Source: an uncultured Lachnospiraceae bacterium (GTDB lineage Bacteria; Bacillota; Clostridia; Lachnospirales; Lachnospiraceae). From it: 59,850 nucleotides of DNA. The stretch spans positions 1-59,850 of the forward strand of contig CAMNJZ010000003.1 in NCBI GenBank assembly GCA_946541955.1, read 5' to 3'. Both the position numbers and the translations under genes were made by a program. A model generated the notes under the pieces. It was not told the DNA's origin and searched no databases. It saw only the letters and a program-made list of their open reading frames with translations. Of this stretch, positions 17,999 through 26,472 are shown in pieces (the first letter of the stretch is position 1; every line of letters starts with the position of its first letter).

Positions 17999-18979
17999 TT
18001 ACCATATTCCCAGAAGAGAGACCGAACACAGAAGAATGGTCACAATGGTGAATACGGCTACGACCTGCACTTCAGACCAGCCGCCCTTCTCATAATGATG
18101 ATGGATGGGAGCCATTCTGAAGATTCTTTTTCCATGAGACAGTTTGAAATATCCGACCTGGAGGATGACCGAAATCACCTCGATCATATAGATGAAGCCG
18201 ATAACGGGGATCAGCAGGGGGATCTGGAGCTGGTAGCACATGGCGGTGACAAAGCCGCCCAGGGCCAGAGACCCGGTATCTCCCATAAAGACCTTGGCCG
18301 GATAGGCGTTATATACCAGAAATCCCAGCAGAGCGCCGATCATGGCAGCGCCGGCAGGGGCCGCCGGTGAGGAAAGCAGGCAGGCCGTCACAGTCAGAAA
18401 GAGGGCGACTGCCACCGTCACACAGCCCGCCAGGGCGTCGACGCCGTCTGTAAAATTCGTTCCGTTGACTGTCGCAGTGCAGACAAAGATCAGCACGGCG
18501 ATGTTTCCCGCCTGGCCGAAATCCAGGAAAGTGCCGGGCATAAAGGGCACCTTCAGAGCCAGGGACTGGCCCAGGACCTCCGTCAGATAGTAAGCGTAGC
18601 CGCCTGCAGCCAGGATCTGAAGAGAAAACTTCTGCCAGGCCTTCAGACCGTCCGAACGCTTCAGGACGACCTTGATAAAATCATCGATAAAACCGATGGC
18701 GGCAAATACAAGGGTAAGCAGGAGGACCGGAACAACAGTCATGTTGCCGGTATAGGCGATGTAAGCGGCAGCCCCGGCCAGTCCCAGAAGGAACATAAAG
18801 CCGCCCATGTTGGGGGTGCCGGTCTTCTTCAGGTGAGACTCCAGTCCCTCTCCCCTTTCTGTCTGTCCGGCCTTGACCCTTCTGAGGAAGGGGATCAGGA
18901 ATTTACCGGAAACAAGGCTGACTGCAAAGGCCAGGAGGAAAGGGATGATCAGAACTGAAAGTTCAACTTCTCTGTACAT
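17999..18979 (-). CDS. mraY: Phospho-N-acetylmuramoyl-pentapeptide transferase MraY
   Basis: This integral membrane enzyme makes lipid I from UDP-MurNAc-pentapeptide and undecaprenyl phosphate. The 326 aa hold about ten helices and the conserved cytoplasmic motifs 'FIDDFIKV' (Asp-Asp), 'NGTNFTDGVDGL'-type 'NFTDGVDALAG', and 'APIHHHYE' near the C-terminus. The ribosome site GGAAGG is about 13 bases from the ATG at 18979, longer than usual, but the N-terminal sequence fits the family. It lies between the class B PBP gene and ftsW. The murD gene often found here is absent. Confidence 0.95.
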   Translation of the reverse strand: MYREVELSVLIIPFLLAFAVSLVSGKFLIPFLRRVKAGQTERGEGLESHLKKTGTPNMGGFMFLLGLAGAAAYIAYTGNMTVVPVLLLTLVFAAIGFIDDFIKVVLKRSDGLKAWQKFSLQILAAGGYAYYLTEVLGQSLALKVPFMPGTFLDFGQAGNIAVLIFVCTATVNGTNFTDGVDALAGCVTVAVALFLTVTACLLSSPAAPAGAAMIGALLGFLVYNAYPAKVFMGDTGSLALGGFVTAMCYQLQIPLLIPVIGFIYMIEVISVILQVGYFKLSHGKRIFRMAPIHHHYEKGGWSEVQVVAVFTIVTILLCSVSLLGIW

Positions 18980-19021
18980 AATATTGTGAATATCCTTCCA
19001 AAAGTATTTGACAGTGCCGGA

Positions 19022-21055
19022 TCAGTCTCCCAGACCGTTGGTATCGCGAAGGCCTTTTTCTTCCAGCTCCGCTTTTTCCCTGTCTGTCAGATCCTCTGTC
19101 ATGTAGATGTTGAGATAAGGCAGGACCTCCTGCAGGATATCTCTTCCCAGGAGGCAGGCGTACCTTGCCGTATCCTGCTGCTCAACGTTCGGCCGGTCGA
19201 TTACCACGTAGATGGCGATCTGGGGATGATCGATCGGAGCAAATCCCATAAAGGATGTTACATATTCATTGTTGTTACGGGGCAGGGTTTCCGCCGTTCC
19301 CGTTTTGCCGCCGATCCTGTAGCCTGCAGGCTTGGCGGACTTGCCGGTGCCGTTGTCACCTTCCACGACCCTGACCATGTAATCCTTGAGCTGTTCACAG
19401 GTATCTTCTGAAATGGTATGCTTCAGGACCCTGGGCTGGATGGTCTGGACAGTGGCGCCGCTGGCGCTGGTGATCCTGGATACGATATGGGGCTCGTAGT
19501 AGACCCCGCCGTTGACCAGGGAGCTGAACCCGGTAATGGTCTGGATCATGGTCACGTTGAAGTTCTGGCCAAAGGAGTTGGTGGCCAGATCGACAGGGCC
19601 CATGGAATCGGCGTCATAGACCATGCTGTCCGTTCTGGCTTCTCCCGCCAGATCAATGTTGGTCTTGAGGCCGAAATTGAAGTTCTTCTGATACTGGGTA
19701 AAGAGTTCTGTTCCGATCTGCTCGGCCATATACATGAGGGCCACGTTGCAGGATCTTTCCACCGCTTCACCCACGGTAAGGGTCCCGTCACCGTAAATGT
19801 TGTGGCATTTGATGGTCTTGTCCGCCACCAGGAGCTTGCCTTCACATTCATAGGTATCATCGGGACTGACCTTGCCGGTCTCCAGACCGGTGGCCACGGT
19901 AAAGGGCTTAATGACCGAACCCGGTTCGTAATAATCTGTAATGCAGTAGTTCCGCCAGAGGGCGTTCAGATACCGGTTCTGGTCTTCCTCCGTCAGGGCC
20001 TCCACAGCCTCCTCCGTCAGATATTCATCGGTGGCCTCGTCCGTTTCGGAGAGGACGGGCATTCCGATCAGTCTGACCGGGTCGTAGGGGTTGCTCAGGT
20101 CGTAGCCCGGATAGGAGCCCATGGCAAGAATGTTGCCGTTGTTGACGTCCTGGATGATGCAGCCGATGTTGTTGGCACCGTTGCCGGGATGGACATTGTC
20201 CTTATACTCTTCCCCGAAGGCGTCCAGATACCGCATCACAATGGACTGGATATTTCCGTCCAGGGTCAGGACCAGGTTGTTGCCGTCCTGGGCTTCGATG
20301 GTGGTGGTCTCCAGATTCCTAGCTTCATCCAGGTATCCGTAGGTCCGGCCCTCGACGCCGTTCAGCACGTCATTGTAATATTCCTCCAGACCATAGGATC
20401 CGACGTTGCTGTTGTTGGCAAAGCCGATCACATCGCTGGCCAGCGCTCCGCTGGGATAGGTCCGGATATAATTCTGTTCGAACCAGATTCCCTTGATATT
20501 GTTGTAGAATTTGTTGGAATCCAGCAGACCCTTCTTGGAGTTTTCTTCCTCCAGGCCCTTGTTGATCCATTCGTCATAGGCCAGCCGGTCCTTGTAGGAT
20601 ACCCTTTTTCTGGCTATGTAATACTGGGAGGTGGGATGCTCCGTAATATAGGTACGAAGCTTTTCCTTATCCAGGCCCAGGTATTCCGCCGCCGCCAGGG
20701 TCGGCTCCATGTAGTAAGGGCTCTGGCCGATGACCTTGGAATCGATAATCACGTTGTAGACCAGGGTCGAATCCGCAAGGATGGTGCCGTTGGCGTCTGA
20801 GATCCGTCCTCTTTTATAAGGAAGGGTCAGGTTTTCATAGCTCTGCTGCGACAGGACCGCCATGGAATATTCGATTCCGTTGTTGCGGGTGATCATGACC
20901 AGTCTGCCCGCCAGTATGAGGAAGCATAAGCAGATCAGACCGAAAAGGATGATCAGCTTTTTCTGCATCTTCAGCGTAAATCTTTTTGTTTTTCTGGAAG
21001 CTCTTTTCTTTCTTTTCGGAGAGGAAGAGCTTCTACCTGCCTGTTTCCGATTCAT
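19022..21055 (-). CDS. Class B penicillin-binding protein (FtsI/SpoVD/PBP2b type transpeptidase)
   Basis: This is a septal peptidoglycan transpeptidase of 677 aa. A very basic cytoplasmic tail (residues 1-30) and one membrane anchor (about 33-53) precede the dimerisation/pedestal domain. The penicillin-binding domain has all three active-site motifs: SVIK (380-383, Ser nucleophile), SCN (435-437) and KTG (584-586). No C-terminal PASTA domain is present, which separates it from Bacillus SpoVD and streptococcal PBP2x. It follows ftsL by 10 bp and precedes mraY, so the vegetative divisome role (FtsI) is most likely. Confidence 0.93.
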   Translation of the reverse strand: MNRKQAGRSSSSPKRKKRASRKTKRFTLKMQKKLIILFGLICLCFLILAGRLVMITRNNGIEYSMAVLSQQSYENLTLPYKRGRISDANGTILADSTLVYNVIIDSKVIGQSPYYMEPTLAAAEYLGLDKEKLRTYITEHPTSQYYIARKRVSYKDRLAYDEWINKGLEEENSKKGLLDSNKFYNNIKGIWFEQNYIRTYPSGALASDVIGFANNSNVGSYGLEEYYNDVLNGVEGRTYGYLDEARNLETTTIEAQDGNNLVLTLDGNIQSIVMRYLDAFGEEYKDNVHPGNGANNIGCIIQDVNNGNILAMGSYPGYDLSNPYDPVRLIGMPVLSETDEATDEYLTEEAVEALTEEDQNRYLNALWRNYCITDYYEPGSVIKPFTVATGLETGKVSPDDTYECEGKLLVADKTIKCHNIYGDGTLTVGEAVERSCNVALMYMAEQIGTELFTQYQKNFNFGLKTNIDLAGEARTDSMVYDADSMGPVDLATNSFGQNFNVTMIQTITGFSSLVNGGVYYEPHIVSRITSASGATVQTIQPRVLKHTISEDTCEQLKDYMVRVVEGDNGTGKSAKPAGYRIGGKTGTAETLPRNNNEYVTSFMGFAPIDHPQIAIYVVIDRPNVEQQDTARYACLLGRDILQEVLPYLNIYMTEDLTDREKAELEEKGLRDTNGLGD

Positions 21056-21065
21056 AGCCTTCCTG

Positions 21066-21524
21066 TCATTCTCCTACTTCCGAAACCTGGTGGACATATT
21101 CCTCGGTTCCGCTGGAATATGTGATCACCTGGTCGTCTGTCGCATACTGCATGCCAAGCACATTGATGGCATAGTCGCGAATCTCATCGAGATCGATGCT
21201 GTTCATGATCTCGTTGTAATTTTCGTCATTGGTGGACTTCTTCTCCGCCAGCTGGTATTCCAGGGAGGAGATCCGGGAAATCGCCTTGGTGATGTCCGAC
21301 TGCAGGGTAATATAGCCGACCAGTGCGATCATCATCAGTCCCAGCAGAACCAGCATAAAGACGGCGTAGCCCAGATTCATGTAGGCCGCCTTTTTTCGGT
21401 TTCTCCGAATGGCTACCCGAACGTCCGCGCTTCTTTGCGGCGCCTTCCTTGTAACGGATTCTTCCCAGAAATGACTCTCCTGCTTCTGAGGCTGCCGGAC
21501 CGGTTTCTTTCTTTTTACTGCCAA
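21066..21524 (-). CDS. ftsL: FtsL-like septum protein
   Basis: This is a 152-aa bitopic protein. A basic N-terminus is followed by one membrane helix ('YAVFMLVLLGLMMIALVGYITL', about residues 60-80) and then an extracytoplasmic coiled coil ('ISRISSLEYQLAEKKS') and an 'RDYAINVLGMQYA' segment, as in FtsL/DivIC. The start is TTG at 21524: AAGGAGG lies nine bases before it, inside the end of rsmH, and the rsmH stop is two bases upstream. The longer in-frame ATG at 21551 lies inside rsmH without such a site. FtsL links FtsQ and DivIC to FtsW and the PBP. Confidence 0.85.
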   Translation of the reverse strand: MAVKRKKPVRQPQKQESHFWEESVTRKAPQRSADVRVAIRRNRKKAAYMNLGYAVFMLVLLGLMMIALVGYITLQSDITKAISRISSLEYQLAEKKSTNDENYNEIMNSIDLDEIRDYAINVLGMQYATDDQVITYSSGTEEYVHQVSEVGE

Positions 21525-21525
21525 T

Positions 21526-22479
21526 TCAGCCCACCTCCTTAGTCTTTTCAAAGATCCTGAGTTTTGCGCTGGCAGATCTCCGGTTCCTTTCCAGTTCTTC
21601 CCCGGAAGGCAGGATGGGCTTTTTCGTGATCACCTTTCCTCTGGATTTTCTCCCGCAGGTGCATACCGGAAATTCCGGCGGGCAGATACAGGGATTTTCA
21701 TTTCTCCGGAAGGCGTTCTTGACGATCCGGTCCTCCAGAGAATGGAAGGTTATGATGCAGAGCCGGCCTCCGGGTGAAAGTCTTTCAATGATGGTGTCAA
21801 TGGAATCCTCCAGCACGTCCAGCTCTCTGTTGCAGGCGATCCGGATCGCCTGGAAGGTCCGCTTGCAGGGATTGCCGCCCTTCTCCTGCATCCTGCGGGG
21901 AATGGCTCTGCGGATGATCTCCACCAGCTCTCCCGTTGTTTCGATGGGAGAAGCGGCTCTCTCCTTTTCGATCTCTCTGGCGATGGCTGCGGCGTATCGT
22001 TCCTCGCCGTAGTCCCGCAGGATCCTGGTGAGCTCTGCGGCAGAATATTCATTGACGATGTCCCTGGCGCTGACCGGATTGTCCTGGTCCATGCGCATAT
22101 CCAGGGGCGCATCCGCCATGTAGGAAAAGCCTCTTTCGGGATTGTCCAGCTGGTAGGAGGAGACCCCCAGGTCCAGCAGCATGCCGTCGATGGCGCCGAT
22201 TCCCAGGTCGTCCAGGACCCGGGCCGTGTTCTCGTAGTTGTCATGGACCAGGATGACCCGGTCCAGGAAAGGGGTAAGCCTTTCGGTGGCCGCTGCAATG
22301 GCGTCCCTGTCCTGATCGATCCCGATCAGGTGTCCGCCCTCTGTCAGAGCCTCTGCGATGTGAAAGGAATGTCCCCCACCGCCCAGGGTCCCATCCACAT
22401 AGGTCCCGTCCGGTCTGATGTTCAGTCCCTCAATGCATTCATCGAGGAGCACAGATTCATGTTTGAATGTAATACTCAT
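21526..22479 (-). CDS. rsmH: 16S rRNA (cytosine1402-N4)-methyltransferase RsmH (MraW)
   Basis: This SAM-dependent enzyme methylates C1402 of 16S rRNA in the decoding centre. The 317 aa show the N-terminal HESVLLDE, the SAM-binding '[11 protein letters not shown]', '[10 protein letters not shown]' and '[18 protein letters not shown]', all hallmarks of the family. ATG with AAAGGATC upstream. It is second in the division cluster after mraZ, its standard place, and its last codons carry the ftsL ribosome site. Confidence 0.97.
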   Translation of the reverse strand: MSITFKHESVLLDECIEGLNIRPDGTYVDGTLGGGGHSFHIAEALTEGGHLIGIDQDRDAIAAATERLTPFLDRVILVHDNYENTARVLDDLGIGAIDGMLLDLGVSSYQLDNPERGFSYMADAPLDMRMDQDNPVSARDIVNEYSAAELTRILRDYGEERYAAAIAREIEKERAASPIETTGELVEIIRRAIPRRMQEKGGNPCKRTFQAIRIACNRELDVLEDSIDTIIERLSPGGRLCIITFHSLEDRIVKNAFRRNENPCICPPEFPVCTCGRKSRGKVITKKPILPSGEELERNRRSASAKLRIFEKTKEVG

Positions 22480-22530
22480 CTGATCCTTTCCTGCTTCTGT
22501 ATCAGGCAGCCCTCAGATGAAGTTCATCTG

Positions 22531-22965
22531 TCAGATCTCGTAGCCGTCTGAAAACAGAGTTTCCGCTATTGCCTTAATGTCTTCGGGTTCCACGTGAGCC
22601 TCATCCCAGCGCTCCTTGCTCCAGAGCTCGATATTGCTGCCGTTTCCGGACAGAACGATATCCTTGGTGATACCGGCATATTCACGTATTTTAGCGGGGA
22701 TCAGGGCACGGCCCTGCTTATCGATTTCGATTTCAGCAGCGCCGCCGATGAAATGCCTCTTCAGAATCCTGGTGCGGTCTGCATTTGCAGGCAGCTTATT
22801 AAGCCTGGAGACAAAGTCCTCCCAGGCTGCCAGGTCATAGATGTACAGGCAGGGGTCAAAAGCCTTAGATATGATGATTTTTTCTCCGAGCCCTTCCTTG
22901 AACCGGGAAGGAATGATCAGTCGCCCCTTCGAATCGAGCGAGTGATCAGATTCACCCATGTACAT
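22531..22965 (-). CDS. mraZ: Transcriptional regulator MraZ
   Basis: This AbrB-fold regulator of the division cluster has 144 aa with two repeats of the SpoVT/AbrB-like half. Each repeat carries the D-x-K-G-R or D-x-Q-G-R turn ('SLDSKGRLIIPSRF' near the start and 'EIDKQGRALIPAKIREYA' later). ATG 22965 is chosen over the GTG at 22980 because GGAGG ends eight bases upstream of it. Known MraZ proteins bind short direct repeats at their own promoter; a pair of perfect 11-bp repeats lies at 23003-23024. Confidence 0.95.
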   Translation of the reverse strand: MYMGESDHSLDSKGRLIIPSRFKEGLGEKIIISKAFDPCLYIYDLAAWEDFVSRLNKLPANADRTRILKRHFIGGAAEIEIDKQGRALIPAKIREYAGITKDIVLSGNGSNIELWSKERWDEAHVEPEDIKAIAETLFSDGYEI

Positions 22966-23002
22966 CCTGTCGGCCTCCACTCAGGTACTACTTTGGTGGG
23001 TT

Positions 23003-23024
23003 TTTACAACCACTTTACAACCAC
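23003..23024 (-). promoter_or_regulatory. Direct repeat, probable MraZ operator
   Basis: Two abutting perfect copies of GTGGTTGTAAA (minus strand) lie just downstream of the -10 element and over the predicted transcription start. MraZ is known to bind tandem GTGG-type boxes at this place in other bacteria. The helical period (11 bp) fits an oligomeric regulator. Confidence 0.6.
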
Positions 23025-23054
23025 ATAATAGCACCTGATGGGCCTGCATTTCAA
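23025..23054 (-). promoter_or_regulatory. Promoter of the mraZ division cluster
   Basis: The minus strand has TTGAAA (23049-23054), an 18-base spacer and TATTAT (23025-23030). The start would be near 23018, about 55 bases before the mraZ ATG. Confidence 0.65.
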
Positions 23055-23118
23055 TACCCCGCTATTTTTTTATTGCAAATATATTGCAGATTTCCCTGAA
23101 AAAACCCAAAAAAGGTCT

Positions 23119-23973
23119 TCAGGCCGTCTGCTTCCGCAGGCTGTGGAGCCTGTAGAAAATCACTGAAATGGAAACGGCTGCGACGCCGATCCCCAGGACC
23201 AGATTGACCGGTGTGGAGGTACCGGGAATATAGAGCTGGTCTGTCCGGATGGACTCTATGATGGCTCTGCCGATGCCGTAGCCGGCAAAGTACATCAGGA
23301 TGATCTGCCCGTCGAACTTCTTATATTTAAGGAAGGCCAGTAAGAAGAGGAGCAGGGCCGTATTCCAGAGTCCCTCATAAAGGAAGGTGGGATGGACCTG
23401 GATATAGTTATCCGTTATGTGGGCCGCAATGGTCTCGCTGATATCGGACTGGCGGACCATCTCCACCGGGATCCGCATGGCAAAGAGGCTCTCCGTATAT
23501 TCGCCAAAGACCTCCCGGTTAAAGAAATTTCCCCATCTTCCCAGGATCTGTCCCACCAGGACGCCGTAGGCGCAGCAGTCCAGGACCCAGAGGGGGCTGA
23601 CCTTTTTGATCCTGCAGAAGACAAGGATGGTGGTCACGCCGGCAATGATGCCGCCGTAGATGGCAAGGCCGCCGCCCCGGATGTTGAAGATCTGCAGGAG
23701 GTTGTCCTTGTACATATCCCACATAAAGATCACGTAATAGATCCTGGCGCCCAGAACCGAAAGGACCAGGAGCCAGACGGACAGATCCCAGATCACATCC
23801 GGATCATGCCCCGTCTTTTTGGCGATGTGGGCGGCCATGGTCAGGCCCAGCAGCATGCCGATGGCGATCACAATGCCATACATGGCAATGTCAAAGCCAA
23901 AGATGGAAAAGGTCTTGGGTACGTTGTGCAGATAGATCCCCAGATTGGGAAAGGAAATATCCATTAAGTCCAT
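23119..23973 (-). CDS. lgt: Prolipoprotein diacylglyceryl transferase
   Basis: This polytopic membrane enzyme transfers diacylglycerol to the lipobox Cys of prolipoproteins, the first lipoprotein maturation step. The 284 aa with about seven helices contain the signature 'GRWGNFFNREVFG', the conserved 'HPTFLYEGLWN', and the 'RIYYVIF' and 'GGLAIYGG' motifs. ATG at 23973 with GAGGTG eight bases upstream. It serves the lipoproteins encoded here (3919 and 51596). It precedes the mraZ promoter but is probably a separate unit. Confidence 0.95.
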   Translation of the reverse strand: MDLMDISFPNLGIYLHNVPKTFSIFGFDIAMYGIVIAIGMLLGLTMAAHIAKKTGHDPDVIWDLSVWLLVLSVLGARIYYVIFMWDMYKDNLLQIFNIRGGGLAIYGGIIAGVTTILVFCRIKKVSPLWVLDCCAYGVLVGQILGRWGNFFNREVFGEYTESLFAMRIPVEMVRQSDISETIAAHITDNYIQVHPTFLYEGLWNTALLLFLLAFLKYKKFDGQIILMYFAGYGIGRAIIESIRTDQLYIPGTSTPVNLVLGIGVAAVSISVIFYRLHSLRKQTA

Positions 23974-24004
23974 TGTTCACTCACCTCATTTTGAATATAG
24001 TAAT

Positions 24005-24020
24005 GCGACTATATAGTAGC
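24005..24020 (-). promoter_or_regulatory. Near-palindrome over a probable lgt -10
   Basis: The 16 bases GCTACTATATAGTCGC (minus strand) are palindromic except for one pair and contain TGC-TACTAT, an extended -10 pointing at lgt. They could be a regulator site or simply a symmetrical promoter. Confidence 0.35.
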
Positions 24021-24112
24021 ACACTCCCTATTTTTTAAATCGAAAATTTCTATTAAAAAACTTATTAAATAAGAAGCAACTGCTCTCAAATCAGAAGCAG
24101 GACATAAAAAAA

Positions 24113-24137
24113 GGATGCAGGCAGTCAGCCCGCATCC
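24113..24137 (-). terminator. Terminator of ychF
   Basis: A ten-pair stem (GGATGCGGGC with GCCTGCATCC, one G-U pair) and a five-base loop are followed by seven T residues on the minus strand, about 20 bases after the ychF stop. Confidence 0.85.
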
Positions 24138-24155
24138 CCCATTTTTTACATTAAA

Positions 24156-25253
24156 TCAAACATTAAAGCGGAACAGGATCACGTCCCCGTCCTGTACCAC
24201 ATATTCCTTGCCTTCGATGCCGACAAGGCCCTTCTCCCTGGCCGCTGCCAGAGAGCCTTCTCTGAGCAGGACCTCATAATTGACGACCTCGGCCTTGATA
24301 AAGCCTCTTTCAAAATCGCTGTGGATCTTACCGGCTGCCTGGGGCGCCTTGGTCCCGATCTTAATGGTCCAGGCCCGGCACTCGTCCTCTCCTGCCGTCA
24401 AAAAGCTCATCAGGCCAAGGGTATGATAGCTGGCCCGGATCAGCTTCTCCAGACCGGATTCGGACAGGCCCAGATCCTCCAGGAACATGGCCTTTTCATC
24501 CTCGTCCAGCTCTGCGATCTCCTCCTCGATCTTGGCGCAGATCACAAAGACCTCGCTGCCTGTACCGGCTGCAAATTCCCTGACCTTCTGCACGAAGGGG
24601 TTGGATGCTCCGTCGTCCTGCAGGGAATCCTCATCCACATTGGCTGCATAGATGACCGGCTTGTCTGTCAGCAGATTGTACTCCTTGATCCACTTGACCT
24701 CATTCTCGTCTTCCCGTTCCAGGGAGGATGCCATATTGCCTTCCTCCAGATGGTCTTTGAGCTTCTTCAAAAAAACCAGCTCCTTGCCGGCGTCCTTGTC
24801 CATCTTGGCGGTCCGGGCCACCTTGGCGATCCTTCTTTCCAGGACCTCCAGATCGGCAAAGACCAGCTCCAGATTGATGGTCTCAATATCCCGGATGGGA
24901 TCGACGCTGCCGTCGACATGGATGACATTGGAGTCCTCAAAGCAGCGGACCACATGGACAATGGCGTCCACCTCACGGATATTGGCCAGGAACTGGTTGC
25001 CCAGGCCCTCGCCCTTGGACGCGCCCTTGACCAGGCCTGCGATATCCACGAACTCGATCACGGCCGGCGTGACCTTCTTGGTATGATACATTTCCCCCAG
25101 AAGGCGGATCCTTTCATCCGGGACCGCTACCACGCCCACATTGGGGTCGATGGTGCAGAAGGGATAGTTGGCGGATTCCGCGCCTGCTTTGGTCAGGGAA
25201 TTAAACAGAGTACTTTTACCGACGTTGGGAAGCCCTACGATACCTAATTTCAT
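24156..25253 (-). CDS. ychF: Obg-family ATPase YchF
   Basis: This ribosome-associated P-loop ATPase acts in stress and translation-associated roles. At 365 aa it is the standard length. Motifs: the P-loop '[12 protein letters not shown]', the G3 '[10 protein letters not shown]', and the altered G4 'NVDE' (N-x-x-E instead of NKxD) that gives the family its ATP preference. A coiled coil follows in the middle, with a C-terminal TGS-like domain ending '[13 protein letters not shown]'. ATG with AAGGAG eleven bases upstream. It is monocistronic between a promoter (25346-25374) and a terminator. Confidence 0.96.
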   Translation of the reverse strand: MKLGIVGLPNVGKSTLFNSLTKAGAESANYPFCTIDPNVGVVAVPDERIRLLGEMYHTKKVTPAVIEFVDIAGLVKGASKGEGLGNQFLANIREVDAIVHVVRCFEDSNVIHVDGSVDPIRDIETINLELVFADLEVLERRIAKVARTAKMDKDAGKELVFLKKLKDHLEEGNMASSLEREDENEVKWIKEYNLLTDKPVIYAANVDEDSLQDDGASNPFVQKVREFAAGTGSEVFVICAKIEEEIAELDEDEKAMFLEDLGLSESGLEKLIRASYHTLGLMSFLTAGEDECRAWTIKIGTKAPQAAGKIHSDFERGFIKAEVVNYEVLLREGSLAAAREKGLVGIEGKEYVVQDGDVILFRFNV

Positions 25254-25320
25254 GTATGCTATATCTCCTTAAAAATACTGTAAGTTCACTGGTCTGTTGC
25301 CATGCTCCTTTCCAGCCGGA

Positions 25321-25369
25321 AAAAGAGCCTGACAGAACGCCATATATTATAGCGTACTCAGGCTCTTTT
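25321..25369. repeat. Long inverted repeat enclosing the ychF -10 element
   Basis: Twelve-bp perfect arms AAAAGAGCCTGA (25321-25332) and TCAGGCTCTTTT (25358-25369) flank a centre that contains a second small pairing (ACGC/GCGT). T-tracts exist on both sides, so it can act as a terminator for rsgA (about 195 bases upstream), yet it also contains the ychF promoter. The other part of this gap, 25375-25564, shows no gene; I see only a five-bp hairpin (CCTGA/TCAGG). Confidence 0.6.
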
Positions 25370-25374
25370 CTCAA
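25346..25374 (-). promoter_or_regulatory. ychF promoter
   Basis: The minus strand has TTGAGA (25369-25374), a 17-base spacer and a perfect TATAAT (25346-25351). The start would be about 85 bases before the ychF ATG. Confidence 0.65.
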
Positions 25375-25564
25375 TCTCTTTCCGCCGATAGCAATCAGAT
25401 GCAATCAGATGATCATACGGGTATGCTGCCAACGAGCTCAAAGTATTGTCTGTTCCAACTCTGACATTTGGAATTATCTTTCCCCCTGATATTATTTCAG
25501 GATTTTCAAAGCATCATTGCGTGACACCAGATACAGGCCATGCCAGATGGAACGAAGGTCTTTC

Positions 25565-26464
25565 TTATTTTTTGTTCCTGCTATAGACCGGCTTCTGCAT
25601 CTTGAGATCCCGGTAGATCTCACAGTAATTCTGGTAGCGGATGGAACTGATCTCCCCCCGCTCCAGCGCCGCTTTTACAGCGCAGTCCGGTTCGTTGATA
25701 TGGACGCAGCCCTTGAAGCGGCATCCCTCTTCTCTTTCCACGAACTCCTGATAGTAATCCTTCAGCTGGTCCGCCTCGATCTCCAGAAGATAGAGGGAGG
25801 TAAAGCCCGGGGTGTCCACCAGGAAGGTATCCTCTCCGGAGGAAAGGAGCTCCACATGGCGGGTGGTATTTCGTCCCCGCTGGATCTTTTTACTCAGCTC
25901 TCCGGTCTGCATCCGGGCTCCCGGGCAGATGGCGTTGATCAGGGTGGACTTGCCGGCGCCGGAAGGGCCGGTCAGGACCGTGGTCTTGTGGGAGAGGGCC
26001 TTTCGGACCTCGGGCAGAGACGCCTCGTCCAGGGCGCTGATGAACATGACCCTGCAGCCGCAGGCCTCATAGGTGGTGCGGAGCTCTTCGATTTCCTCCG
26101 CAGAAGCAATGTCCGCCTTGTTGAAGCAGATCACGGCCTCCAGGTCTTTCTGTCCCAGGACGATGAGCAGCCGGTCCAGGGTATTATAGTTGGGATCCGG
26201 TCTGGTGATGGCAAAGAGGCAGAAGGCCTGGTCGACGTTGGCCACATTGGGCCTGACCAGCTCATTCTTTCTGGGAAGGAGGGCTGTCACATTGCCTTCC
26301 TTGGGGATGCTGACCGTATCCGTGATGTCAAATTCCACATTGTCGCCGACCAGAGGCTTCTGCTTCAGGGCCCTGAAGAGTCCCTTGGCTCTGCAGCGGT
26401 AGACCTCTTCTCCTGCCTGGACTTCATAGAAGCCGGCGATGCTTTTGATGATCTTTCCTTTCAT
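25565..26464 (-). CDS. rsgA: Ribosome small-subunit maturation GTPase RsgA
   Basis: This circularly permuted GTPase checks late 30S maturation. The 299 aa contain an OB fold (N-terminal 'GFYEVQAGEEVYRCRAKG'). The G motifs appear in permuted order (NKADI = G4, then GPSGAGKST = G1, then DTPGF = G3). A C-terminal zinc knuckle uses 'CRFKGCVHINEPDC'. It starts 8 bp after the prkC stop and closes the operon; the rpe and thiN genes that follow in Bacillus are missing. RsgA is a known substrate of the neighbouring kinase in Bacillus. Confidence 0.96.
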   Translation of the reverse strand: MKGKIIKSIAGFYEVQAGEEVYRCRAKGLFRALKQKPLVGDNVEFDITDTVSIPKEGNVTALLPRKNELVRPNVANVDQAFCLFAITRPDPNYNTLDRLLIVLGQKDLEAVICFNKADIASAEEIEELRTTYEACGCRVMFISALDEASLPEVRKALSHKTTVLTGPSGAGKSTLINAICPGARMQTGELSKKIQRGRNTTRHVELLSSGEDTFLVDTPGFTSLYLLEIEADQLKDYYQEFVEREEGCRFKGCVHINEPDCAVKAALERGEISSIRYQNYCEIYRDLKMQKPVYSRNKK

Positions 26465-26472
26465 ATACAGTC

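Noticed and set aside
23055-23118. Terminator for lgt
   Set aside because: A TGCAA/TTGCA pairing followed by an A-rich rather than T-rich tract on the transcript strand; too weak to call.
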